Assembly: GCF_025602895.1 (NCBI RefSeq)
Contig: NW_026516338.1
Span: forward strand, 46,366-110,365
DNA: 64,000 nt
Origin: Polychytrium aggregatum
Taxonomy: Eukaryota; Chytridiomycota; Chytridiomycetes; Polychytriales
Direction: 5' to 3'
Shown: positions 21,216 through 30,861 of the stretch, one piece after another
Position numbering within the stretch: the first letter of the stretch is position 1
How the letters are laid out: each line of letters begins with the position of its first letter
Made by a program: the position numbers and the translations under genes
Notes under the pieces: generated by a model
The model's database searches: none
Told to the model about the DNA's origin: nothing
What the model saw: the letters and a program-made list of their open reading frames with translations, nothing else

Positions 21216-22067
21216 ATGAACAGCTTGCCGGCCAACCTCCCGTCGCCGCTGGCCCCAGCCGACGACCAACCACCAGAGTCGTCGGCAAACTACATTCCGC
21301 CCACAAGCATATACCAGCCGCATTTCTTCCAGCCCATCCAGCCGCTCCAGCACTCGCCCATGTCCCTCGCCATCCCGTACCCACTTCCGTTTCTGGTCTC
21401 GCCGGTCATTGCGGCCAACCCGCACCCCATCCACGTCCAACCCATCCAACCCACGTTCCAGCATCCAATGCCGTTCGTGATGCCACAGGACACCGGCTCA
21501 TGTTCTCCCGTCCAATTCTCGGACCCTCCTCCGCCAGTAATCGCCCAGCACCCGCCTGCTGAGGCCGCGCCGATAGCGGATCCAGATCTGCTCTGGCGGC
21601 AGGCACAATCGCTGCTCACTCAAGGCATTATCCCGCCAGGATATCGGATCTGCCGGTGCTTTCGGTGCTCTGAACATCCCGACGGATACATGCTGCAGCG
21701 GGAGGGGACCTACCGGAGCCACAGATGTCGATACGGATATCCCGGCAAGCCGCCGAGCGACCGGACCACCAAGCGAGCGTCGAACAAGCTCGACAAGAAG
21801 CAGAGCGAAGATGCCGAAGGGCCCACCTCTCCAACCACTCACCCCCATGCCAGTGTCGCTCCCAGCCACAGCAGAGCAAGCCCGTCGGACCATTCCGGCA
21901 GCCATGCAGATCGTCGCTCTCTCTCGCCGCGGAGACGCTCCCGGTCTGGCCACGAAATGTCGGCTCCAAACGACGAGGCCGGGACTGCCTCTTCTCCAAA
22001 GCCCAATGGCAGCGCCGATCGTCTCGCCAGTGAAGCAGCCAAAGGCACCCACTTTGCCTCTCAATGA
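21216..22067 (+). CDS. Uncharacterised Pro-rich protein with a Cys-x-Cys-x2-Cys motif, 283 aa
   Basis: Single open frame from ATG to TGA. Residues 1-125 are Pro/His/Gln-rich. A compact core at about residues 133-172 (DPDLLWRQAQSLLTQG, then ICRCFRCSEHPDG, then a TYRSHRC segment) contains Cys and His residues spaced like a small metal-binding module. The C-terminus is basic and Ser/Arg-rich with RSLSPRRRSRS, which suggests nuclear localisation. I do not recognise the family; a DNA- or RNA-binding role is only a guess. It shares a divergent promoter region with the kinase on the other strand. Codon bias supports a real gene. Confidence 0.65.
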   Translation: MNSLPANLPSPLAPADDQPPESSANYIPPTSIYQPHFFQPIQPLQHSPMSLAIPYPLPFLVSPVIAANPHPIHVQPIQPTFQHPMPFVMPQDTGSCSPVQFSDPPPPVIAQHPPAEAAPIADPDLLWRQAQSLLTQGIIPPGYRICRCFRCSEHPDGYMLQREGTYRSHRCRYGYPGKPPSDRTTKRASNKLDKKQSEDAEGPTSPTTHPHASVAPSHSRASPSDHSGSHADRRSLSPRRRSRSGHEMSAPNDEAGTASSPKPNGSADRLASEAAKGTHFASQ

Positions 22068-22335
22068 CTGCAGCCCACCGTAACTAGATGCATTTTGGAA
22101 TATAGCGGTTGTCTCATCTCGCCCATCGCCAAGCGGCTCGCAGTCTACCAGTTCGCCACAGCAGCACTTCGTGTCGGCGGTCCAACGCACAGCTCATGTT
22201 GGCCAGTCCCGCTGCCTCTCAAGCAAGCGCTGTCAATCATCTACTGGCATTCGGATGCATATAATAAGCTGGACAGGGCAACAATATAGATCTCCTTCGG
22301 GTTGAGGGAGCAATGGGGTTACAGGCAATCCAATA

Positions 22336-22348
22336 AAAAACGGGACAC
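22336..22348 (+). repeat. Left terminal inverted repeat of the Fanzor transposon
   Basis: AAAAAACGGGACA, inverted at 25890-25902. The sequence just inside, CCCGGGTTTTTGACC, recurs in diverged form at both ends of the relic near 18.2-18.7 kb. Confidence 0.85.
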
Positions 22349-22405
22349 CCGGGTTTTTGACCATTCATCGAATATTTTGTTACCCAATGTTATCGCGCGC
22401 TGGCC

Positions 22406-23259
22406 ATGACCATTCGCCACACATCCGACTTTCGCACCGCCGCATTGCGATGCTACGCCCTCATCCATAGCCTGCGTAAGGTCGCCTCCATATTCAGTGT
22501 ATCCAAGAGCACCATCCATCGATGGCACCGAGGATGCAAGCTGGATGACCCATCCCGGGTCCCAGCTCGCAGATCCACTTTCTTCGAGCAGGCATGTCCA
22601 GTCATTCGCACCCTGATTGAACAGGACCCGTTCCAGACTGGTCCTGTGTTGCGATGCAAGCTCGAGTCCATCCTCCAGAGGAAAGTATCACTCTCACTCT
22701 GCCACACTGCCATCCACCGAGCAGGTCTCTCACACAAGAGGGCAACACACCTCTACAAGTCCAAGCGACTGGATGAGCGAGTGGCACAGTTCAGGGACGA
22801 GACCCGTTCCATCGACCCACGACGACTCGTTTTTGTCGACGAGACGGGGATCAGGAAATCCATTTTTCCTCTTTACGGATACTCACCGAGGGGTGCTTCT
22901 CAGACGACTCTGTGATTGGGATGGACAATGTCAGCATGCACAAGACAATGGCTGTCCTGGACTGCATCGAGCGCCGAGGATGGTCCGTGATCTTCACCCC
23001 ACCTGCTTCACCCGACTTCAATCCCATCGAGAACTTCTTTGGGATTGTGAAGCATCAGTACAGGAAGGCAGCAGCGCTGAATGCGTCCGAGGGGTTCAGA
23101 GTCGGGATGGTGACCCTGTTTGAGTCTGCCGTTCGGAGGGTGCTTCCAGATGTCTTCCCACGGCTGATTGAGCGATGCGCTTCTGGGGTTGAGTTCCCTC
23201 CAATCAAGCCGCCATTTTCGCGTTCAAATCCCTGGCTTGAACCTCTCGGCGATTTTTGA
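22406..23259 (+). pseudogene. IS630/Tc1-mariner-type DDE transposase, frameshifted and internally deleted
   Basis: The first part (22406-22915, 169 aa) has a helix-turn-helix region (VASIFSVSKSTIHRWHRG) and the first catalytic Asp in FVDETGI, running on to YGYSPRG. The second part is in another frame (to 23259) and carries MDNVSMHK with the second Asp and PDFNPIENFFGIVK with the Glu. Exactly 34 residues separate Asp and Glu, so this is a DD34E enzyme. In this superfamily, roughly 40-50 residues normally lie between the Y-SPRG motif and the second Asp motif. Here they are almost adjacent, so there is an internal deletion as well as the frame change at about 22910. The copy cannot encode a working transposase; movement would need enzyme supplied in trans. 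Confidence 0.9.
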
Positions 23260-23309
23260 ACAGGGTCACTTCCCCAACCAGCCCGCGCAGACGGGTTCCT
23301 GCTCTCGGG

Positions 23310-23316
23310 TATAAAT
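23310..23316 (+). promoter_or_regulatory. Candidate TATA box of the Fanzor gene
   Basis: TATAAAT, 129 bp before the Fanzor start, in the gap after the transposase remnant. It suggests the Fanzor gene has its own promoter. Confidence 0.4.
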
Positions 23317-23444
23317 GCCACACCTTCGTCCTGCTGCTTTCTTCCCTCATCTCGCCTTGATCTGATCATCGCGCTATTGTACGATAAAGAGAAGTCTCTG
23401 TTCTGACCAGTACCACTGGCAGGCACCCAGCATTCTCTGCCCCC

Positions 23445-25817
23445 ATGCCTCCGAAGCGTAAGGGTACCGGTGATGGCCAGCCTCGGCCACCCAGGCCCAA
23501 GAAAGCCAAGTCACAGTCGGAGCCTGTCTCTGGTTCGTATTCTGACCCCACGCATGCTTGTTTCTCTGTTGCTCCGTCGCTCACCACCACTGCTTCTGCA
23601 GATCCAATGGATGTCGATCCCACCGAGCCTGGTCCATCTACTTCCTCGAGTACCGGCAAGCGATGTCGCCAGTGCGATGGCACCGATCACGAACGTTGCA
23701 ACACCAACAGGTGTCCCAAATACCGGCCCCTCAAGAGTTCTGTCGTCCCACTCGTGGATGGAAGGTCATCCGCCCCTCAGTTCAGCTGCTTCAAGCAGAC
23801 GATGGATGGCTGTTGTCTCAATCCCGCTCTCCGCGACAAGATCCAGGCCACCGTCGAGGCCATGACCCAGATCCAGTTCGAGGCATCCAGGCTGCTCAAC
23901 CTCCATATCCTCCGGTGCATCGAGCAGGATCTTCCCGTCCCCGTCATCTCCAAGTCCACCCCTGCTTTCGTTCGCCAATGCTTCAAGATTGTCGAGGCCG
24001 ATGCCCTCTCCCCGACCGGGGACAATGAGAAATACAACGAGCATCTGGTCGATTCCTTTCGCGACTATCAGACCACTCGGCACGCAGACCTGCCTCCGGC
24101 CCCTCGTCTGCCTGATGGTGCTCACAGTCAGCTTCTCACACTGGCTGTCAATGCCTATGCCACCAACTGCACCACCCACCTCGATCTGGCCTACTGGCGA
24201 CTCCTTCGTCGCTTCTGTGCTGCTGTCTTCCCAGCCAACAAGCACAAGCACGAAGCCATCGAGGCCTGTCTCGAGCTCTTCGAGAAACCAGGGCAGACTC
24301 CACCCAAGGCCGATCTCGAGTTCCTCTATCCAGACTTTGGCCACATCCTGGATGAGTTTCGGTACAGCAACGACCAGGACCGCTTCCGGGCCCTCCATCG
24401 CCTCTCACACCATGTGGGAATCCTCGCCCGGGACAAGATGGTCGACAATGTCCACAAGTGGATCGACTGTGACATGCCCGCCCTCCGAGTCACCGAGCTG
24501 CAGCGCCAGGCCAAGCTGGACGAGCTCACTGCCAGAGGCATTCCCTCCGACGACAAGAGGTTCACCACGGCCAAGTCTGAGCTCGGCACCACCAAGTCCA
24601 AGATCAACAAGCTGGCATCCAGACTCAAGTGGTGCCTCAAGCAGCTCGCTCTCGACACTCCTCCGGCCGTGTGCACGATAGTTCCTCTATGCACAGCCAA
24701 GGCCAAGTATGTCAAGATCGACACCGTCACTCTCTGGCAACTCCTTGACACCGAACATCGTCTTAGACTCACCAGGGACATGCTCAAGGATGAAGGCGAG
24801 GACGGCATCAACAACCAGGATCGTCTCTGGCGCAGTTGCTTCAAGCTGCGTAGTTCCCTCTTCCGTGACCGGGATATCAATCACAAACTGTTCAACTACG
24901 AGATCAGTACCGATGGAATTGGATGCACCATCGGTCTCGTCAAGTTTCTGCCTCGAACCGATCACACCGAGACCATCGAGCCTCCTCCGACTGCCGAACA
25001 GCGCATCCAGGCCCACATCGGCGACCCAGACCCCGATCGCACCACTTGGATTGGCATCGATCCTGGAGTCGGCTCCATCTTCACGGCAGTCATCCAAGCA
25101 CCGGGCCACCAAGACGAGGTGGTCTCGTTCTCCAATGGCCACTACCAGCAAATGTGTGGCCATACGTCCAACACCAAGTGGCACAATATCATGAAGTATC
25201 GACTCAGCATCGAGACCTGGATGTCGACCACTCCCTCGCCCAAGGTGTCGTCCTCGGAGGCCTTCAAGGTCCATCTCGCCCATGTCCTGCAACCGGAGCT
25301 GCGAGTGCAGCTCGACTTCCACCTTGGCAAGAAGGCCCGTCACCATCGATTCACGGGCCACAAGAGGCGCCAAGTGGCCGTCGACAGGATGTGCAAGGCC
25401 GTCCTGAAGCACGCCCCGATACGGACCGATGTGGTGATCGCCTTTGGCAATGCGTCATGGCGACAAGGCAAGGGCTATGCATCCAGCCCTCGGAGGCAGC
25501 GGTTTGCTCAGTACTTTGAGCAATTCGAGCACCACCGCCGCCGTCCCAATCACCATCATGGAAGCGTCAAGGTGGCCTCGACGAACGAGTTCAACACCTC
25601 GCAAGTGTGCTCCAAGTGACTGGAGCCAGTTCGGTTGGAAGGACTCGATGCACCCAGTGTTGCGAATTCCCACTTTGTCAGGAGCTGCAAGAATCCCAGC
25701 TGCCGGACAGTGTGGAATCGCGACGTCAATGCGGCGCGCAACATGATCACAGTATGCAGGTCGATTGTGGAGATCGGAGAGCGACCGGTGGTCTTCACTC
25801 GGAGGCTGCCAAAGTGA
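23445..25817 (+). pseudogene. Fanzor (eukaryotic TnpB-like RNA-guided nuclease) with in-frame TGA
   Basis: The frame is open from ATG for 724 codons, meets TGA at 25617-25619, then stays open in the same frame to a second stop at 25817 (790 coded residues in all). The N-terminus is basic and NLS-like (MPPKRK, RPKKAK), followed by a Cys/His cluster near residues 75-95. The C-terminal half is a RuvC-type nuclease: first Asp in IGIDPG (D539), a block VVIAFGNASWRQGKGY, a candidate Glu in NEFNTSQVC (E715), and the last Asp in WNRDVNAARN (D760). The TGA replaces the second Cys of the CxxC zinc-finger half (C-S-K-stop); the other half is C-x4-C. Truncation would remove the zinc finger and last catalytic Asp. 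Either this copy is dead or the UGA is read through. Fanzors cut DNA using a guide RNA from their own 3' end. Confidence 0.88.
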
Positions 25818-25889
25818 TCTGTTTTATTTCTTGTGGCTTTGCTTGACGCAAGCACAGCACATACTACATGTTCATGGAAACGGCTATAT
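25818..25889 (+). ncRNA. Candidate guide-RNA (omega/fRNA) region 3' of Fanzor
   Basis: In Fanzor and TnpB systems, the guide RNA comes from the 3' end of the nuclease gene and runs to the element end. Here 72 bp lie between the final stop and the terminal repeat. They contain an imperfect hairpin, GCTTG-ACG-CAAGC (25841-25853), extended by GCT/AGC and TGT/ACA pairs. The relic at 18.5 kb preserves the segment from the Fanzor stop for about 60 bp, although coding sequence was lost. Inference only; transcript data are needed. Confidence 0.45.
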
Positions 25890-25902
25890 TGTCCCGTTTT
25901 TT
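25890..25902 (-). repeat. Right terminal inverted repeat of the Fanzor transposon
   Basis: TGTCCCGTTTTTT, the exact complement of the left end. One more T follows at 25903. Confidence 0.85.
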
Positions 25903-26024
25903 TCTGAATAAAGTGTACTTGGGATCCGTCTCATACCCAAAAAGCGAGGCGCAGCTCAAAAGGCGATTCGCCTTCGCAAATCATCGGTTGGTGTACTCTC
26001 ACCCCCATCAATATCCGTGCAGAC

Positions 26025-27853
26025 ATGACTGCCCACTGCAATCCATCGTCGGTGCTGGCGGCCGACGGGCCCGAGACCAGCCAGTTGCTCCTCGGCGGCC
26101 TTCCACCCGAGCTTCTGGCCCTGATCATCGGCGGCCTCTCGCCTCGCTCGCAGTCCCGGCTCGCTCAAACATGCCAAAGGCTCTACCACCAGATCAGCCC
26201 TCGGCTCTGGCACCGCTTTGTCCCAACCTCGGTCGAACTGCTCCAGTTGCTGGTCGAGACCTATGGCGAGTCCGCAGACGACTCAACACGGCCGTCCCGC
26301 AGCGGGCCCCTGGTGCATGTCCGGTTCCTGGCCTTTGAGCGATTCAGGCCCGCAAATGAGGTGGGCGAGCAATATGCTCTATGCCGGCCTCTCCATACCA
26401 CTGCCCGCACTGCACATTGCCTGGATGGCCCCCCGGAAACTCACCCAACACCTTGAATATGGCACATTGTGCCTGCATACTTATATCGTATACTGTCCAT
26501 GGGCGAAATATCCAGGCATCCAACGCAATCATGGCGCTGCTGCAGACTGTCCCTCTGCCGAACCTGAGCACAGCCGACTTTCGACACAGTCTCATGGTGA
26601 GTCTGCCTAAACTGCACCTGCCTCCGATCTCTGACTGCTGCTTATCTGCGGCTGGTACTTACCCCGACGCATCCAAATCGCCCCAGATCACCGATGCCCA
26701 TCTGGGCCAGTTGGCTCGCTGCCCGAACTTGACTACCCTCGACCTCAGCGGCATCCCCGGACTCTCCGGCACATTCTTGCCCGGCCTTGCTCGCAGCTGT
26801 CATCGCCTGCGATCCCTTTCGCTCTATCACTGCGGCACGCTCGACAGCCAGTTTCTGGAAGACTTTGTCGAGGCGCTCTGCTGGCCGCTGGAGCAGCTGG
26901 ATCTGCGCGGGGTCCGAGCAAGCTCTGAGGAGGAGAGCCTCGCCCTGGTCCGGAGCTTCATGACAAAGTGCCGGACGACATTAAGGCTGCTGTCTCTCGA
27001 TCGAGTCAACGGCCTGCTCGACGGCGCCTTTCTTCTCGAGCCCGAGCAATCGCATAGCCATCGGGAAGACTCGAATCCGGGAAAGTCTGCCTCGTCGCTC
27101 CGCCAGTCCCAGCCGCCCAGCCCTTCGCCTGGGCCATCGCTATCGACGGGCCAGCATTGGAGCAGGCAGCCCTCTGCAATGAATCTCGAGGGTTTTGTGC
27201 TCGAGTACTGCAGCACACTCTCGGATGTGTCGCTGCGGCACTTGGTCCCTCACTTCTCGCAGCTGGCAACGCTGTCGTTCGCCGGATGCCGGATGTTCAC
27301 CGCGGCGGGATACCTGGATCTCTTTCAACACTCGGAATGCTGCGATACCCTCAGTGACCTCGATCTCTCGCAGCAAAACTGCATTGACGGCCATGTTGTC
27401 CAGATGATCGTGCAGCGGTTCAACAGCATCCGCAGGCTGATTCTGCGGGACTGCGGCCTCACAGATCCAGCACTGGCTATTTTGCATGCGCGAGGACGGC
27501 CCTATCCCACCAGCGACTCCGGCCGGGCGCTGTCCCCATGGCCGCTGAAGGAGCTCGGCCTCGATCGCAACGACATTGGACCCGACGGACTCATCCAGAT
27601 CGCCCAAGGCTTCTGCTCGACCCTGGAGACTCTAACAGCTTTTGGCTGCCGTGCTGTCATTGCGAGCTGGCTTCAGGCCCGGATCTGGGCCGTGACCGGT
27701 GCCACAGGGCCGTACTTCAGCACGAACGAGCAAGTCCGGCTGCTCGCATCTCAGACGCGGGGGACGGAAGGAGCGGATTCTAATCCAGCACCGGATTTCT
27801 CCTGGTATGAGGGCGTCTTTGACAACATCGAATGGGAGGGCGTGTGGGACTGA
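26025..27853 (+). CDS. F-box / leucine-rich-repeat protein, 527 aa
   Basis: Exons 26025-26360, 26516-26596, 26687-27853 join into one frame. Residues 22-65 form an F-box (LGGLPPELLALIIGGLSPRS, then LAQTCQRLYHQISPRLW). Cysteine-containing LRRs of the Grr1/AMN1 type follow (ITDAHLGQLARCPNLTTLDL, LRSLSLYHCGTLDSQFLEDF, LATLSFAGCRMFTAAGYLDL), interrupted by a Ser/Pro/Gln-rich insert near residues 250-290. Such proteins are substrate receptors of SCF ubiquitin ligases; the F-box binds Skp1 and the LRRs bind the target. The target is unknown. The gene starts 122 bp after the transposon end, so the element may have landed in its promoter. The first donor (GTGGGC) is weaker than the others but is the choice that keeps phase. 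Confidence 0.85.
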
Positions 27854-28166
27854 ACGGCCAGCCCCTGCACAGCCATTTGTCTCTCTGCACAATATCTATA
27901 CACTGCACCCCGATAGAGCGAGGCAGCCATCTGCGCTCTGGCGATCGCCATCTGTGCGAGCTGGATGCATCGGCCTGTCTGTGAGCCGGGCATCCCAGGC
28001 ACCCCAGGCACGACAACAGCCCCAAAACGACCCAGACCCGGTTTGCCACGCGCCCGACACGTGCTCAGCGCCCCCCTCGCTCTGCTCATCTGCCGACGCT
28101 CAAAAGCCGTCTGTCGATCAATCAATCGGCTTGCGATCGCATCCAACGGCTCTGCTCCATTCAGCC

Positions 28167-29613
28167 ATGTCGGCGCTCTCGTGGACCCAGATCTACCACA
28201 CGCCGCTCTTCCCGGCCTTCTTCGAGGCCCTGGGCCTGCCGAAGGCGTCCGAGCATGTTGCCACCTTCCTGACGACGACCGTGGTCTGCCATTTGATCTA
28301 CCTCTCGGCCTTCCCGCTCTCGTTCCACTTTTCGTCGGCGTACCGCACTCTGCGAGGATACAAGCGCAAGGACTGGTGCATCCACTGGGTGACGCTGTCG
28401 TTCTCAAGCACGATCGTGTGTCTGGCGCTCCCGATGCTCTTCGATCCTGCGCTGCAGCAAGACCGAGTGTTTGCCAACAGCTGGTATTCCGGCACCGTTC
28501 TAGCGATTGCCTGCGGGTGAGTTTGGAGGCATTGGGCGCGGCCGATCAATTGCTGCAGTCATTGATGCAGTCGTTGACGCAGCCACCAAGAGCACCCGAG
28601 CAGACAGCAAAGATCAACACTTGTCCGCGAGCATCCCCCCTTGCTCCGATTGCATTGGATTGGTTTGGCTGACCAGCGTCGCATGGCTCTGGAATTGATA
28701 TCGCAGATACTTCCTTTGGGACTCGCTGATCATCTTGGCCAACATCCAGAACGCCGGAGGAGCCATGCTTGTGCACGGCGTGGCCTGTCTGCTTGCCTAT
28801 GGAGCATCGTTCGTGAGTGTCGTTCGTGAGTGTCGTTCGTGAGTGTCAGGCGGTGATGGCTCGCTGCAATGATGGCTCGCTGCGATACAGCTCGGTCGAC
28901 GTCTCATTCAGCAATCCGAGGCAACGCTTGTCGACTGCTCTGCCGCTGCGGCCCAGTGCTGATCCCGGTGTGCTTGCCCCACGCAGAGACCTGTCCTCAA
29001 CTTTTACGGCGGCGTATTCTTGATGTTTGAGCTGAGGTACGTTCTGGGCACATATGCACAACGGCGATATCGACGACCACGACACTGACAACCTGCGCTC
29101 TTCCTTGTGGTGTGTCGATGGGTTGGCCGTGTCGGTGGGTTGGCCGTGTCGATGGCCTGGCCAACAGCACCCCGTTCCTGAACGTCCACTGGTTCTGCGA
29201 CAAGGTTGGCCTCACGGGCAGCCGGCTCCAGTGGATCAACGGCATCGTCCTGCTTGCGGTGTTTTTCTTTGCCCGGATCGTCTTTGGCCTGTCCATGTCG
29301 TATCTGTTCTGGGGTAAGCATTCTGCCTTGGCCTGCCTGTGCCGGGCTCGGCTCAGTGCGGCTCGGCTGTGCTGGATAGACCGAATGGTGCTTCGTTGGA
29401 TCGACCGAATGTCCCTGCAGATCGCCGTGCTCAACCCGTTTTCTCGGCCCTCGTCCACCGCCAGGCGACATCATCGTCCACTGGAGCCAGGTTCCGATCT
29501 TCATCGCCGGGCTCTACTGTATCGCCAACGTGGTTCTCAACTCGCTGAACCTGTTCTGGTTCTACAAGATGATCTCGTCGGTGCGAAAGCGCTTCAACAA
29601 GAAGGAGGAGTAG
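28167..29613 (+). CDS. TLC-domain multipass membrane protein (TLCD/TMEM56-like), 266 aa
   Basis: Exons 28167-28516, 28707-28812, 28987-29036, 29168-29313, 29465-29613; 267 codons, no internal stop. The protein has six or more hydrophobic segments and TLC hallmarks: a first membrane span after SEHVATFLTTTVVCHLIY, then W-Y-S-G...G-Y-F-L-W-D-S-L-I-I, a conserved H-G-V-A-C-L-L-A-Y, and a basic C-terminus KRFNKKEE with the look of an ER-retrieval tail. The TLC family includes ceramide synthases and lipid-sensing TLCD proteins; the ceramide-synthase double-His motif is not present, so I place it with the TLCD/TMEM56 group. The second intron begins with three tandem copies of a 13-bp unit that contains the donor GTGAGT. 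Confidence 0.85.
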
Positions 29614-30195
29614 AGCCGTTGCGCTTGTCGTTGCGCTTGTCGCTGTGCTTGTCGTTGCGCTTGTCTCTGTGCTTGGCGGTGCTTCCCTGTTGCCGAATCT
29701 CGGACATGTTGTATGTCGCTCCCCATCCGGGGCATGTATCCGTGCATCGGGTATCCCTTTCCTGCCCTGCAATGCACTAGGATGCACTGCATCGGATACA
29801 TATTCTCTTGATGCTATCCTGTCGTGTCGAATAAAGCGTTATCCGTTCGTGCCGAGCAAGCCAAGGTCCATACACCCCATTGCTCGTGCTGCCCACTGCA
29901 CGGCCACCCTCTTGGCAAGCCCAAGCGCATGCCTCTCGGTCTTGATCTTCCACCGCCTTGATCATCCATCGTCTCGATTGCCCATCGCCTTGATCGCCCA
30001 TCGTCCGACGAGACGACCTCGCTCCCAGCACACCGCCAGCGCCGCGCTCTGCCTCTTGGTGGATTGCATCTCTGGCATCAGGCCGTCCGCCCATCCTCGC
30101 ATCGCCCAAAGCCCGCTGTCGCCGATTCTGTGCCGACCCATCAGCCAACCCATCAACCAACCCAATCCACACCAGTTCACACAGCATCCTGACCC
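29614..30195. other. Intergenic with short direct repeats
   Basis: Right after the TLC stop, a TTGCGCTTGTCG-type unit repeats several times (about 29619-29672). The rest is C-rich leader for the next gene, with no other gene visible. Confidence 0.6.
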
Positions 30196-30861
30196 ATGAA
30201 CAACCAGCTGCCGCCCAGTTACGATGAGGTTTTGATGGTCGCAACTCCGTCCCTGCAGGACGCCGATCAAGACCTGGCCACCCGTGAGCAGTACTCAGCG
30301 CTGTTGCCAAAGTCTTGTGCCTACTGCGACAGCCCCAACGACCACACCCTGGACCAGCTGCGGTGGGGTGTTTGTCCGCACCGCCTCAAATCCAAAATAA
30401 CCGGCTCGGACGATCAGACCATCGCCTCGGTTCTATCCGAGTCCCGGTCTGAGTTTGTGTCAGGATTCGAGGCTCCAGCGACCTCCAGCCGCCTCGAGCT
30501 GGCGCTCAAGTACATTGTCCTGCCCGTCTTCCTGTTGACCTCGATCAGCATCGGCGTCTACCTGTCGGCGGTGCCGGCCCCAAGCTTCCAGTTTGCAGCC
30601 CAGATGGCCGATTTTGCCGTCTTTTCACAGTTTTCGCGGGTATCTGTTGTGGGCCAGTTTAGCTACTTTTCGCTTGTCTCGCAGGGCTCCATCTGCTCCA
30701 TCTACTCGATGTTCTCCATCTGCTCGTTTGCATCCGTTTTCTCCATCTTTTCGTTCTTTTCCATCTTTTCGTGTGTTTCGTTCTACTCGGCATACTATAC
30801 CTTTTGGATCGTTGTGCCGCCCAAGCCTGCAAGCCCTGACTATGCTGACGACCCGAGTTAA
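30196..30861 (+). CDS. PPxY-motif membrane protein with Phe/Ser-periodic C-terminus, 221 aa
   Basis: Single exon. PPSYDEVL at residues 6-13 is a PPxY motif of the kind bound by WW domains of Nedd4/Rsp5 ubiquitin ligases. A CAYCDS segment and CPH occur near residues 41-61. One hydrophobic span (YIVLPVFLLTSISIGVYLSA) lies near 110-130. After it comes a 65-residue region in which Ser recurs every two to four residues beside Phe, Val or Ile (VFSQFSRVSVVGQFSYFS and so on), ending in VVPPKP. Such serine ladders resemble beta-solenoid-like repeats seen in some membrane proteins of fungi, oomycetes and bacteria. No family name is secure. A membrane adaptor or a ubiquitin-ligase client is an inference. 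Confidence 0.7.
   Translation: MNNQLPPSYDEVLMVATPSLQDADQDLATREQYSALLPKSCAYCDSPNDHTLDQLRWGVCPHRLKSKITGSDDQTIASVLSESRSEFVSGFEAPATSSRLELALKYIVLPVFLLTSISIGVYLSAVPAPSFQFAAQMADFAVFSQFSRVSVVGQFSYFSLVSQGSICSIYSMFSICSFASVFSIFSFFSIFSCVSFYSAYYTFWIVVPPKPASPDYADDPS

Larger units (their letters stand above)
22336..25903 (+). mobile_element. DNA transposon carrying a transposase and a Fanzor gene
   Basis: Perfect 13-bp inverted ends: AAAAAACGGGACA at 22336-22348 and its complement TGTCCCGTTTTTT at 25890-25902. Between them lie two genes in the same direction: a DD34E IS630/Tc1-type transposase remnant, then a Fanzor. About 185 bp separate them. The left end is next to a TA dinucleotide (22335-22336), as expected for Tc1/mariner insertion; the right end is not cleanly flanked by TA, so target duplication is unproven. 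The deleted relic at 18.2-18.7 kb contains the start of the first gene and the end of the second, which supports both genes belonging to one mobile unit. Confidence 0.8.

Noticed and set aside
25620-25817. Separate small gene after the Fanzor stop
   Set aside because: It is the in-frame continuation of the Fanzor C-terminus (C-x4-C and RDVNAARN), not an independent gene.
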